A DNA stretch of 64,000 nt. Origin: Prostheceraeus crozeri. Taxonomy: Eukaryota; Platyhelminthes; Polycladida; Euryleptidae. The stretch covers positions 1 to 64,000 of the forward strand of contig CAJQUW010012908.1 of NCBI GenBank assembly GCA_907163375.1, in the 5' to 3' direction. Below the pieces are notes generated by a model, which saw only the letters and a program-made list of their open reading frames with translations, had not been told where the DNA came from and ran no database searches. Numbering within the stretch: the first letter of the stretch is position 1; every line of letters begins with the position of its first letter. This document shows positions 48,475 to 57,886 of the stretch, one piece after another. Position numbers and translations under genes: made by a program.

Positions 48475-51400
48475 TTAAAAAGGTTCAGTAGTTATTCCAT
48501 CAGGTAAAATTTTTCTTTTATCATCAAATGGATCTAATGCTAATTTATGTTCTTCTTTTAAATACATGTTATGTTTTTTTGAATTAAGTCTATAATTACA
48601 TGCTGTTTTTATTTCATTATTAAATAATACATTTTTATAATCTTGAAATGTTATTTGATTAGCCACTGATGCCTTTGAAATTCCTTTTAATGTTTTATGT
48701 GTTTTAACGGGCGAAGCCCTGGAAGACATCTCCGATGTCCTAATATTATTAGTTGTATCATAACAGTAACATTTAGATTTTAAAAATATAGCTTCTGTTA
48801 TGAAATCTTCATTTCCTTCTAATTCATCTTTTACTTTACATAAATCAGAAGGATGAATGATATCTTTTATTTTATCTATTTCTTCATCAAGTGTAGAATT
48901 ATACGGTATTGTTAATTCTAAGAAAACAGAATCGGTATCTGTAAAGTGTAATTTATAGTTTTTGCCATAAGCAGGTGCTAAATAATCATATATAAATCTA
49001 TACATAAATAGTTTAGCTAATTCTAATATAGTGAAACCAATAAAATTAAACTTATCATGTTTTACGCTAATTCGACGTAAATGTACAGCACATAGTTCAT
49101 CACTAAATCTAGTAGTTCTTTTATATGTAGGTTTCCTTGTTAAATTTTGAAACCTATCTTTATCATAAACTATTTCAATATTTTGTCTATTACGCACATT
49201 TTCTAAAGTCTTACCATAAAATGCATTATTCATTAATTTGAAGAAAACGTTTCCAAAATCATCTTTATTTCTTTTAGCTATTTTACGTTTTTCAATATTG
49301 AACTCTATATAATTTTTTAACCATTTAGATTTTCTATACTCTAGTTTTCGATGTATTTTGGTGAGAATCATGCCATGATCTAAATACCAATCTAGCATTC
49401 TTCCTTCAACAACATACTTTCCTTTATTACCTTGTGTTAACATAAGTTTTTTTGTTGGTCTGTATTTTTTCGGTATTATAGATTTTTGATAATCTGAAAA
49501 ATCTTCTATATTAGGAATTTTGTTTTCGGGACAGAAAGGATAATATTTTGTTGCGTCTTTTATATAATCAGGGTATACTAAATCAACTTCATATACATAA
49601 CCAAAATTATTTTCACCATCATATGTTCTTTGATAATCTAGATCGGGCGAAGCCCTAGTAGACATCTCTGATGTCGCACGATTATTACACCATGACATTT
49701 CACCTGTTGGTAATTCTTGTATCATGCAAGAAGAATATAAGCTATTAAAATCATAATATAACAAATAGTTTTCTCTCATGAATTCATCAATTGCTTTTTC
49801 ACGTTCTACTCCTTCTCGTTTCGTTCGAAAAATTTCTAATATTTTTTCTTTTTCTTCTGGAGATAAAGGTTTCATTATTCCATATTCTTGTAGATTTACT
49901 TTCTTATTATAACATTTAACATATCTATTACCTAAAACTGATGAAACTCCACCTCTAATTCCAGATTCAAAAAATAATAATTTATCATATGTATTTTCTT
50001 TATAATGTTTAAGTTTAACGGACTTTGTCCTAGAGCCATCGGCTTGAACATATGTATGTTTTAATCCTGCTAGCCATGTTAAACCTGGTGTAGAATAACA
50101 ATAACATGGATCTATTCCGTAATATTCTAAACACATATCACGAAAGTTTTCAAAAAGATCAGCTAGTATTAATACATCTATCTGTAGATATTTCATTGTA
50201 TAATCATACATTGTTTTACAATTTAACTCTCTCCAATTTTTTTCAGCTTCTGCATAGTCTTCGTCAGATAATTTTGATTGTTTTAATGCTGATTTAAATT
50301 TATTTATTGGAGGAAGTTGTTTTTCTTCCATAATTTTATTCACAGAATTAAAATCAGTCTTCGACTGTGAACCACAGGTTTTATCTCCAGTTATATCAGT
50401 CTTCGACTGTGAGCCGCAGGCTATATACTCATACGGAAATATGCCTTTTAAAGGTTTTAAATTATATTTATTTAATATTTTACATTGTTCAGATTTCAAA
50501 GTTTTTCCCATAACATCTAATGAATAAGGAGTAAAAAATCTAAATGCATCTAAAATTCTAATACAACCTAATTGCATTGAAAAATATTCTTCTTCTGTTT
50601 TACATAGTACATTTATTTGTTGTTGTTGTAATTTTTCAGATGAAAATAAATCTTTCATTACTAGATGGAAATCATATTTAGAACCATTGTAGAAATATAA
50701 AGGAACAAAGTTATATTTAAATTTATTAGCATTAAGATTACAAGAATTATGTGCTGCACCTCTATATAATCCATTTAGATGATCATGATCTTTTACCTTG
50801 ACGGCAGAGCCGTCGCTTCGCCTATCAAGATATCTACCTTTGCCATTTTTATAATTTTTTGTAAATTCTCTTCCACAGTAATAACATTTTGTTTCATTAA
50901 TAAAATTTAATTTTTCTTTTTCTGTTAATGGCATCATTGGAATATTTGTTTCAAGCAATTGTGAAAAACGTCCTTGTAATTCTTCTACTTTCTTTGTAAA
51001 CATTTCTGAACTATCTTCACCATAGTATTGAAAATATTCTGATTTAAATAAATTAGGATAATTTGAGTGAATGTACATTCCCCAACATAATGGTTTTTGT
51101 TCAAATAAATATTTTTCTTTACTTTGTTCAGCTGAACTTTTTCCAGGTGCACTTTTTTCAGAATTATAATTTTCAGAATCGGGTGAAGCCCTGGAACTTT
51201 CCGTTCGATTTTGTGTCATATTAACATTATATGCTTCAAAATCACAATAAATAGTAAAGGGTACTTTATTTTTAAAATACCATTTATTATATTCTAAATA
51301 ATCATCTTTAGGAAAAGTATTTTGAACTGCTTCATTTTGTTGACAATTCTCCAAATGTCTATTCATTTCTTCTAAAGTTCTAAAACTTGTCATACATTGA

Positions 51401-53241
51401 AGACAAGGAAAATTTTTATTATCTGAAGTTTTTGTAAATATAGAAACATCTTTACACAATATAAAATGACCCTGATAATATAATATATTCGCTTGTGCTG
51501 GTTGTTTTGTCTGTTCTAGTTTTTCAAATTCATCTTTATATATTTCATGTGTTTCATTAATTTCTTTTGTAATATTAAATGTATTTTGATGATAATTTTG
51601 ATTTAATATTTGTAGCTGATAAATATATTCTTTATCATATTGTTCTTTATATTGTTGTAGACATTTTTTTAAACATTCATTTAATCGGAGCGAAGCTCCT
51701 CTGGCTTTAGCCGATTCTTTATTTTCTTCATTATTTAATCGGAGCGAAGCTCCTCTGGCTTTAGCCGATTCTTTATTATTTTCTTCATTTAATTTTTGAA
51801 TTGTTTCTATCTTATTTTGATATTTATGGCCATATTCTTGTACTAATATTTTTGTTTGTTGTTGATAATCTGTTTTACATTTTTGTAAACTTTTATTTAA
51901 ATTTTCTAATTTTTGTTGATATTCTGAAGATAAAGATGAATATTTGTAATTATAATCATCAGTACGTCCTTTATAATTATTGTGATTAATCATTATTGGT
52001 GATAGTGTTTTAACAAGTTCAAATTTTTCAGTACATATTATTTTTCCTTGGTAAAAAATATTATGATGCATGTAATTTCCTCTATCATTATATACTATTT
52101 CTGATTGGCATAAATTTTTATTATTCAAATAAAATTTTTTTGAATCTGAGTAAAGTGGAATAATTTTACCAATAGAAACATAATTCACATTTAATTCAAA
52201 AACATTTACTTCTATTAAATTTTTATTCTTTTTATGAAACTTTTTTAACCTATTATAATCATATGGAAATTCATCTAAGCCATCAGAAAGATCAAATTCC
52301 TTTATATATTCTTCTTTATTATAATGACTTAGTCTTTCTTTATGATATTCTGCAGGATGTAAATGTGCTATAATACTCCACAGAAAACAATAATCATCTT
52401 CATTTTTTATGTTGATTATTTGTGGTGAACTGAAAGGCAAAGGAACAAAAATACCACCAGTATTATTTTTATATTTATCAATTACTATTTTCTTAGATAG
52501 TATTTTAACAAATCTCCAACCAGATTCACGTAACTGGGCTTCAATTATACAATTTTCTAATTTAAGTATCATCGATTCAAATATGGGTTGTATATCATTT
52601 ACATTATGAATTTCTTGTGAATTTGTAAAATGTCCTTGTATTATTTCTTCAGGAATTCCATCAGGTCCATTTTTTGTATAAAGTACTTCTACATTCATAT
52701 AACATTTGAAAGATTTCTTAAATATATTATAAAAGTTGGTTAGAATATCAGAAAAAGTTTTATCGGTTTCATTATATTCAACGGGCGAAGCCCTGAAAGA
52801 CATCTTTGATGTCCCGCGAAAAGACTGATTAAATAAATATTTTATATTTGCTAAGGCTTCATCGTTTCGTTCAGCTTCATCAAATTCATCAGTATCGCCA
52901 ATTAAATATCTTCCATCTGGTACGGGCGAAGCCCTGGAAGACATCTCCGATGTCCCATGTACGGGCGAAGCCCTAGAACCTTCGGTTTGTATGGTCTCAT
53001 CTTCACTATTAAAAACTTTTTTATATTCCGAATGTGAATAATCATCAAACATTTTTTTAACTTTTATATCAGTAGGCAATGTTTCTAGATAGTTTTTATA
53101 ACTATTTAATTTTAATATATTTCCTTCATCAACTCGTTCTACATTTTGTAAATGCAATTTACTATTTAAATGAGATTGATAACTTCTTTTTGTTTGCAAC
53201 TTTTTTTTACATAAGACACAATAAAACTTGGTATTTTCCAT
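48475..53241 (-). CDS. Protein-primed DNA polymerase B, 1588 aa
   Basis: Family B polymerase of the protein-primed branch, expected to replicate the linear element from its ends. Visible parts: C2H2 finger at 6-30 (FYCVLCKKK...H...H), a second at about 610-635 (FPCLQCMTSF...H...C), exonuclease motif DFEAYN at about 667, a Cys/His cluster at about 785-835 (CYYCGREF, DHDHLNGLYRGAAHNSCNLN) resembling recombination endonuclease VII, motif A YYDFNSLYSS near 1165, motif B KLMNNAFYGKTLEN near 1340 and motif C HFTDTDSVF near 1435. It is longer than usual Polinton polymerases, partly because about a dozen double hairpins are inserted in frame (translated as SRASP-, GASLRL- or CGSQSKTD-type peptides). 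The frame is intact. Its ATG follows an A-run on the minus strand. Confidence 0.96.
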   Translation of the reverse strand: MENTKFYCVLCKKKLQTKRSYQSHLNSKLHLQNVERVDEGNILKLNSYKNYLETLPTDIKVKKMFDDYSHSEYKKVFNSEDETIQTEGSRASPVHGTSEMSSRASPVPDGRYLIGDTDEFDEAERNDEALANIKYLFNQSFRGTSKMSFRASPVEYNETDKTFSDILTNFYNIFKKSFKCYMNVEVLYTKNGPDGIPEEIIQGHFTNSQEIHNVNDIQPIFESMILKLENCIIEAQLRESGWRFVKILSKKIVIDKYKNNTGGIFVPLPFSSPQIINIKNEDDYCFLWSIIAHLHPAEYHKERLSHYNKEEYIKEFDLSDGLDEFPYDYNRLKKFHKKNKNLIEVNVFELNVNYVSIGKIIPLYSDSKKFYLNNKNLCQSEIVYNDRGNYMHHNIFYQGKIICTEKFELVKTLSPIMINHNNYKGRTDDYNYKYSSLSSEYQQKLENLNKSLQKCKTDYQQQTKILVQEYGHKYQNKIETIQKLNEENNKESAKARGASLRLNNEENKESAKARGASLRLNECLKKCLQQYKEQYDKEYIYQLQILNQNYHQNTFNITKEINETHEIYKDEFEKLEQTKQPAQANILYYQGHFILCKDVSIFTKTSDNKNFPCLQCMTSFRTLEEMNRHLENCQQNEAVQNTFPKDDYLEYNKWYFKNKVPFTIYCDFEAYNVNMTQNRTESSRASPDSENYNSEKSAPGKSSAEQSKEKYLFEQKPLCWGMYIHSNYPNLFKSEYFQYYGEDSSEMFTKKVEELQGRFSQLLETNIPMMPLTEKEKLNFINETKCYYCGREFTKNYKNGKGRYLDRRSDGSAVKVKDHDHLNGLYRGAAHNSCNLNANKFKYNFVPLYFYNGSKYDFHLVMKDLFSSEKLQQQQINVLCKTEEEYFSMQLGCIRILDAFRFFTPYSLDVMGKTLKSEQCKILNKYNLKPLKGIFPYEYIACGSQSKTDITGDKTCGSQSKTDFNSVNKIMEEKQLPPINKFKSALKQSKLSDEDYAEAEKNWRELNCKTMYDYTMKYLQIDVLILADLFENFRDMCLEYYGIDPCYCYSTPGLTWLAGLKHTYVQADGSRTKSVKLKHYKENTYDKLLFFESGIRGGVSSVLGNRYVKCYNKKVNLQEYGIMKPLSPEEKEKILEIFRTKREGVEREKAIDEFMRENYLLYYDFNSLYSSCMIQELPTGEMSWCNNRATSEMSTRASPDLDYQRTYDGENNFGYVYEVDLVYPDYIKDATKYYPFCPENKIPNIEDFSDYQKSIIPKKYRPTKKLMLTQGNKGKYVVEGRMLDWYLDHGMILTKIHRKLEYRKSKWLKNYIEFNIEKRKIAKRNKDDFGNVFFKLMNNAFYGKTLENVRNRQNIEIVYDKDRFQNLTRKPTYKRTTRFSDELCAVHLRRISVKHDKFNFIGFTILELAKLFMYRFIYDYLAPAYGKNYKLHFTDTDSVFLELTIPYNSTLDEEIDKIKDIIHPSDLCKVKDELEGNEDFITEAIFLKSKCYCYDTTNNIRTSEMSSRASPVKTHKTLKGISKASVANQITFQDYKNVLFNNEIKTACNYRLNSKKHNMYLKEEHKLALDPFDDKRKILPDGITTEPF
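48708..48740. repeat. In-frame double hairpin in the polymerase
   Basis: GGGC-GAA-GCCC and GACATC-TCC-GATGTC. Read on the minus strand as TSEMSSRASPV, between motif C and the C-terminus. Confidence 0.85.
49642..49676. repeat. In-frame double hairpin in the polymerase
   Basis: GGGC-GAA-GCCC and GACATC-TCT-GATGTC, translated TSEMSTRASPD, just after motif A. Confidence 0.85.
50019..50046. repeat. In-frame double hairpin in the polymerase
   Basis: GGAC-TTT-GTCC and AGCC-ATC-GGCT, translated ADGSRTKSV. Confidence 0.8.
50355..50422. repeat. Two in-frame double hairpins in the polymerase
   Basis: Units at 50355-50380 and 50398-50422, each CAGTC-TTC-GACTG plus AACC-ACA-GGTT or AGCC-GCA-GGCT. Note that the stem bases of the second hairpin differ by compensating changes while pairing is kept. 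Translated as paired CGSQSKTD peptides. Confidence 0.85.
50800..50823. repeat. In-frame hairpin in the Cys/His cluster
   Basis: GACGGC-AGA-GCCGTC with a weak second GC-TTC-GC. It inserts RRSDGSAVKV between the two halves of the endonuclease VII-like zinc cluster. Confidence 0.7.
51178..51209. repeat. Decayed in-frame double hairpin
   Basis: ATCG-bounded GGGTGAAGCCC and GAACTTTCCGTTC: both stems have mismatches, unlike the other units, so this is an older copy. Translated NRTESSRASPDS. Confidence 0.75.
51684..51769. repeat. Tandem pair of in-frame double hairpins
   Basis: Identical units at 51684-51715 and 51738-51769 (GGAGC-GAA-GCTCC plus GGCTTTAGCC, ATCG/CGAT bounded) in a 54-bp tandem duplication, translated twice as ESAKARGASLRL in a coiled-coil stretch. 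Confidence 0.88.
52781..52990. repeat. Three in-frame double hairpins near the polymerase N-terminus
   Basis: Units at 52781-52815, 52921-52955 and 52960-52990, all starting GGGC-GAA-GCCC; the first two have GACATC...GATGTC as the second stem, the third has GAACC-TTC-GGTT. Confidence 0.85.
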
Positions 53242-53411
53242 TTTTTTTATTTTTTTAGAGAAAATTTAAGAAAAAATTTGTGTTTTAATTTTAGATATAA
53301 ACATTCTAATATCAAGGACTTGAGTGTTATTTTATATTATTATATATTTCACGTTCTTTAGTTATTTTTTTCTTTATCACATTAAGTTTTATCATATTAA
53401 GTTTTATCTTA

Positions 53412-53905
53412 TTAAGTTTCATCATATAATGTTTTATCAAAAGATAATTTAAATTTTTTTTCACTAACTATTGATTCATCATCATCATCATAAATTGTTT
53501 CTTCATCATCATCATAAATTGTTTCTTCATCATCATAAATTACACTTTTTGGTATAGGATGCCCTTCCATGATAGGATACCATTCTCTTATTGGAATATC
53601 TAATTCTAAATTACATCTTTTATCTGATAATAATATAATAGAGAAAAATATTGGTCTTTGATCTCTTTTGGAAAATTTAATAACACCACCATAATTTGAA
53701 TCACTTTTAGTTTTAGTTAAAGATGATAAAATTTTAAATTGATTAGATGTAAATCCTAATTTAAATTTTGTAGACCCCACACATAGTTGTCTAACAGTAT
53801 CTTCAACTATGCCATCATTATTATTTTCAATTGTAAGAAAATGAAATTTGGATAAATTTTTATAATTACTAATATTTTTATAATCTTTTTTACCATTTAC
53901 AAACC
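53412..53905 (-). pseudogene. Second half of a clamp-like gene, no start codon
   Basis: The frame is open on the minus strand from about 53905 to 53412 but has no ATG in its first 40 or so codons. It overlaps the end of the gene at 53897-54712, shifted by one base. It encodes a beta-rich segment (TKFKLGFTSNQFKILSSL, GGVIKFSKRDQRPIFFSI) and an acidic DDEETIYDDD repeat tail. Together with the upstream frame the pattern of strands resembles a PCNA-like processivity clamp; this is a tentative inference. Either a one-base indel, a programmed frameshift or a short intron links the two. Confidence 0.5.
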
Positions 53906-54712
53906 ATTTTCAGATGTTTCTGAATCATCATCTATATTATCATAAGATTCTTTAAGATCGGGCAAAGCCCTAGAATCTTCGGTTCGTTTATTATGATTAT
54001 GATTATGGTCATTGTTAATAGTATAAGGTGTAGTCCACATATAAATTTTCTCTTGTTGAGCTAAACCATTTATATAAGATTTTAATAAATTAATATTTAA
54101 GTTGGAATATAATCCTATATACGTATCATCATCATATCTTTGGGGCATTTCTAATGTTTCTTGTTTATAAATTGTGTCTCTATAATAAACTTGACATAAT
54201 AATTCTTCATTATGTTTTTTACTCTCTATGTGAATGTTATATTGATTTTGATCGTCAACAAATAATCTAATTTTTTCTTTCGAAAAAGATTTTAATTTTT
54301 TAACTAATTCTTTAATATTTATATAATTAATAATTTTATTTTCTATCCAATCAGTATTACTAATCGGCAAAACTGCTCTGATAAACCCATATACATTATT
54401 ATGACCTATTATAACCATATTTTCTTTATTTAATTCAACATAAGCTACATCATTATATTTACTTACAATCTCCATAAATTTAATAAATGGGTCACCTGGA
54501 AATAAACAATAATTAGTTTCTATAGAAGGTAAACCTTTAGTCTGTTCTCTAAATATTTCGGATTGTAATTGAAACAAAAGATTAACATCTATACATGGAT
54601 TATTATTATTATTATTATCAAAACATTTATTTTCAAATCCCGTTGATCTCGTCGAATAAGAAGAACAGGATGATGCGGGCGAATATAATTTTTTTAAATT
54701 TGGATTTTCCAT
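53897..54712 (-). CDS. Possible PCNA-like clamp, N-terminal part, 271 aa
   Basis: ATG 54712 lies in an A-rich start context, divergent from the fibre-like gene. After a low-complexity Asn-rich start the protein has a pattern reminiscent of the first sliding-clamp domain: FIKFMEIVSKYNDVAYVEL, then INYINIKELVKKLKSF and KIRLFVDDQNQYNIHIES. No definite motif proves it; other beta-rich replication proteins remain possible. A double hairpin at 53957-53986 is in frame (KRTEDSRALPD). The frame ends where the next one, shifted by one base, continues. Confidence 0.45.
   Translation of the reverse strand: MENPNLKKLYSPASSCSSYSTRSTGFENKCFDNNNNNNPCIDVNLLFQLQSEIFREQTKGLPSIETNYCLFPGDPFIKFMEIVSKYNDVAYVELNKENMVIIGHNNVYGFIRAVLPISNTDWIENKIINYINIKELVKKLKSFSKEKIRLFVDDQNQYNIHIESKKHNEELLCQVYYRDTIYKQETLEMPQRYDDDTYIGLYSNLNINLLKSYINGLAQQEKIYMWTTPYTINNDHNHNHNKRTEDSRALPDLKESYDNIDDDSETSENGL
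53957..53986. repeat. In-frame double hairpin in the clamp-like gene
   Basis: GGGC-AAA-GCCC and GAATC-TTC-GGTTC (one G-T pair), bounded by ATCG on the left. Confidence 0.75.
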
Positions 54713-54816
54713 TTTTTTATTTTTATTAGAAAAAATTTTATTTTTTTATTTTTATTAGAAAAAATTTTATTTTTTTATTTTTATTAGAAAAAGTTTTACT
54801 TTTTTATTGTTTTAAA
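54713..54816. promoter_or_regulatory. Divergent promoter region with 29-bp repeats
   Basis: About three 29-bp repeats containing TTTTTATTAGAAAAA lie between the divergently oriented clamp-like and fibre-like genes, so they probably serve both. Confidence 0.5.
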
Positions 54817-55705
54817 AATGATGTTACCAAATGTTGGTGGAGGTGCATATATCCCGATAATCGTGAATTAGAAATAGAGATAGAAAATTATATCATGAAA
54901 ACTGGAGACGTTTTATCTGGACCATTGCATCTTTCTATTCTTCCGCAACAAAATACAGAGTTAACAAATAAACAATATGTTGATACACAAATCAATGACT
55001 TAAAGGAAAAATATATAAACGATGTTTTGGTTCCACTGATGAATGAATTAAAGTTGCTAAAACTTAATGACAAATCATTAAACGAAAAATTATTAAAACT
55101 TGATAAAAAGGATAGAGAGCTAGAAGCAGATATAGCAAAACTTTTTAAAAAGATTTCTGAACAATCAAAAATTTTAATATTACTTTCTTTAAATTTAAAA
55201 TCTGCTGTAATTAAAAATAAACATCAGATAAAAATGTTAAAAGAACAATTAGAAGATGAAATAGAAAAACTACCTGAAAGAATTAAAAAAAATTTAAAGC
55301 AGTTACAAACTACATTCCAAAAAAAGTGTTGATGAATTGAGTTCTAAAATTACTCAACAAATGAAAAAGATGAATAGAATAATAAATGAAGTAAACTCAC
55401 TTAATCAAAAAGTTGATAAAATGAAAACTCTTAAAATCAATTTAGAAAATGAATTAAAGAAAAATTTACAAGAAAACTCTAAAGAAAATAAAGAACAGTT
55501 AGATGCTGTTAAAAGACAATTAGATGTTCTTAAAATTAAGTTAAATGCTCTTAAAACGGCATTGAAGATTAATCAGCAGAAAATGCAAGTTAATAGAAAA
55601 GAAATTAAAGTACATCACACGCTGCTTGACGCAATAGATAAAGTGCAACAGTCAATTAATAAAGTTATCTCGAAGTTGTTGTCCATTCACAAACGTAAAT
55701 CTTGA
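54817..55705 (+). pseudogene. Fibre-like coiled-coil protein in three frames
   Basis: ATG 54817 has the element's TTTAAAAATG context, but its frame stops after about 18 codons (MLPNVGGGAYIP...). The open frame 54895-55332 continues with GDVLSGPLHLSILP and TNKQYVDTQINDL, a motif pattern I know from phage tail-fibre N-termini, then a long coiled coil. It ends at a stop after an A7 run (55319-55325), and the coiled coil goes on in another frame to 55705. Two one-base shifts, one at a C-run near 54850 and one at the A-run, thus split one protein of about 295 residues. A surface fibre or spike is the natural inference. Sequencing error in homopolymers is possible. Confidence 0.6.
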
Positions 55706-55863
55706 TCGGAGCGAAGCTCCTCAGGTTACTAACCAATCGGACCGAAGCTCCTCGAGGCTTTAGCCGATCGGACCAAAGGTCCTCAGGTTACTAACCAATC
55801 GGAGCGAAGCTCCTCGAGGCTTTAGCCGATCGGACCAAAGGTCCTCAGGTTACTAACCGATCG
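55705..55863 (+). repeat. Tandem cluster of double hairpins
   Basis: Five or six hairpin pairs in a row: GGAGC-GAA-GCTCC or GGACC-AAA-GGTCC alternating with GGTT-ACT-AACC or GGCTTTAGCC, joined by CAATCGG or CGATCGG. It directly follows the fibre-like gene's stop, showing that units can stack end to end. Confidence 0.9.
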
Positions 55864-55902
55864 TAAATATTTTTTCTCAAAAGTCAAATTTAATCCTAAA
55901 AA

Positions 55903-56460
55903 ATGCCTATAATTTATAAACACAATCTTAAACATTTTGCATCAAATAATAAAATTGCTCATGAACCATCTCAGAAACCTGTGTACCATTATGATAGTGT
56001 AGAAACTGTCGGAACACAAAAGTTCCTAGAAAAGACGTTCCAAAAAGAAGGGGCTGGCATCTTTTCTGGTATTGGAAGTATCGTTAACTTAATTAAAAAT
56101 AATAAAGATTTGATTACATCTGCTGCAAAAGGAGCAGCTGCTATAGGTAGTACAGCTAGTGCAATATCAAATGCTGTTAAATCTCAAAACGAATTAAAAC
56201 AACTAGAAGCTATTCGTAAACTTAGGAATGATTCTGAAGAACTAAAAAATTTAAAAAAACTTTCAGATGAAACAAAAAATAAAATTGCTAACATAGCTGT
56301 GGGGGGTGAAACCTTGAGGAGCGGAGCTCCGTCTAATAGTAAACATAATGAAAATAAAAATAATAAAAAAACAATTGAAGAAATAAGAGGTAATGGCGTC
56401 AGCAGCAACCTTCGGTCTAACCAGCAAAGCTGTAGCGGAGCTGGTCTAGCAAAATTCTAA
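55903..56460 (+). CDS. Virion-type membrane-active protein, 185 aa
   Basis: Starts at ATG in CTAAAAAATG. The N-terminal 45 residues are polar (KHNLKHFAS, YHYDSVETVGTQKFLEK). Residues 50-95 form an amphipathic to hydrophobic Gly/Ala-rich stretch (GAGIFSGIGSIVNLIKNN, TSAAKGAAAIGSTASAISNA), then a charged coiled coil. This layout resembles adenovirus protein VI-like entry proteins in Polintons and adintoviruses. The last third contains hairpin-derived residues (LRSGAPS, NLRSNQQSCSGAGLAKF), so the C-terminus may be recent. Confidence 0.6.
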   Translation: MPIIYKHNLKHFASNNKIAHEPSQKPVYHYDSVETVGTQKFLEKTFQKEGAGIFSGIGSIVNLIKNNKDLITSAAKGAAAIGSTASAISNAVKSQNELKQLEAIRKLRNDSEELKNLKKLSDETKNKIANIAVGGETLRSGAPSNSKHNENKNNKKTIEEIRGNGVSSNLRSNQQSCSGAGLAKF

Positions 56461-56554
56461 AAATTATATTTTAGTAAAATTTTTTAGTAATTTTTTTAGT
56501 AAAATTTTTTTCTGTGTGTGAGAAAAACAAAAAGTCAAATTATTTTTTATAAAA

Positions 56555-57886
56555 ATGTCTTCGCTTATCGAAAATAAATTTAGATTAGACGATCCTCCGT
56601 TCGTCAGTTATAATCAAAAAAAGAATGACTATATAAGAATTGCTATGAATCCCGGATCTTCCAGTAGAGTAAATACTGGAGATTTAATTTTTGAAGTTGA
56701 TAATCAGCAGAGCTATTTATATTTACCTGATTCATTTTTACACTGTGAATATTCTTTATATAGTGATGCTAATTTTACAACACCATTACCAGATACCGAT
56801 AATATTACACTAGAGAATAATTTTTTCCCAAGTTTATTTACACAAATGCGTTTAGATGTTGCAACTCAAAATATAGAAACAATAAGTGATTCTCCAGGTG
56901 TAATTGATACAATGCTTAGATTTATAACAATTGGTGAAAATAATAAAAAGTATGAAATCGAAGGTTGGTTTCCTGATACTAATGATGGTATAATTGTTGA
57001 TGATTTAACTCACGCTGGAACAGATGCAGCAGGAATTGCGAAAGATGTAGAAAATATTGCAAAACATTTAAATAAAACAAATAATGAAGCATATAAAGAA
57101 AGACGTGAATTTAACAAAAAAAGTAAACAGACAGTAAATTGGTCATTGTCTCCATTATTCGGATATTTAGATTATGATAAAATATCATATCAATTAAAAT
57201 TTAAATTAATAATTCATCGTACAGCAAATAATGAATTAATCTTTTTTGGTAAGACTGGAAAAAAAGCATATTTAAAAATTGATAGACTTGAATGGTGGAT
57301 TAAGCATATTACTCCTAGTTTAGAAATTGAATCAGCTATTGCAAAAAGATTAAATACTAACAAACCAATTCCAGTTAATTTTCTAAAGAGAACTGCTAGT
57401 TCAGTAACTTTTTCCGAACAAAGATTTAACTGGCATTTTACTAGAACTGCGAATACCCCAAGATATTTATTACTAACATTTCAAAGAAATAATTCTCCAA
57501 GTTTTGATAAGAACAATAATATTTTTCATATTAATACAATTCGAAGTTTACAAGTTTCATTAAATCAAACTCGATATCCAATTGATCCATTAAGATTCGA
57601 TGATACCAATAATCAATTTATGGAAGGATATGATTCTTATAGAAATCTTTGTATAGAATTTGGAGTTGAACCACAATTAACTCCTGGAGATTGGAGACAT
57701 TTATATCCAATTTTCTGTTTCGATTTAAGTGCACAATCTGAAGATATTATTAAAAATGGTTGTGATGTAACAATTAATATTGAAAAGAAAGATTCCACAA
57801 CTTCATTGATGGCTTATGGTTTATTGCTAGAAGATGCAAAATATTCTATTGAAATTCTTAATGGAAAGATGGTAAGGATAAGTTAA
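56555..57886 (+). CDS. Major capsid protein, double jelly roll, 443 aa
   Basis: Starts at ATG in TATAAAAATG. I recognise the Polinton hexon-like capsid protein by its C-terminal jelly roll: TPRYLLLTFQRNN, QVSLNQTRYP, GDWRHLYPIFCFDLSAQSED and MAYGLLLEDAKYSIEI. The N-terminal jelly roll holds YLYLPDSFLHCEYSLY and the W-rich centre YLKIDRLEWWIKHITPSLEI. Trimers would tile the capsid faces. The frame is intact, contains no hairpin insertion, and is of usual size, perhaps a little short. It lies in a capsid cluster with the membrane-active proteins on both sides. Confidence 0.93.
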   Translation: MSSLIENKFRLDDPPFVSYNQKKNDYIRIAMNPGSSSRVNTGDLIFEVDNQQSYLYLPDSFLHCEYSLYSDANFTTPLPDTDNITLENNFFPSLFTQMRLDVATQNIETISDSPGVIDTMLRFITIGENNKKYEIEGWFPDTNDGIIVDDLTHAGTDAAGIAKDVENIAKHLNKTNNEAYKERREFNKKSKQTVNWSLSPLFGYLDYDKISYQLKFKLIIHRTANNELIFFGKTGKKAYLKIDRLEWWIKHITPSLEIESAIAKRLNTNKPIPVNFLKRTASSVTFSEQRFNWHFTRTANTPRYLLLTFQRNNSPSFDKNNNIFHINTIRSLQVSLNQTRYPIDPLRFDDTNNQFMEGYDSYRNLCIEFGVEPQLTPGDWRHLYPIFCFDLSAQSEDIIKNGCDVTINIEKKDSTTSLMAYGLLLEDAKYSIEILNGKMVRIS

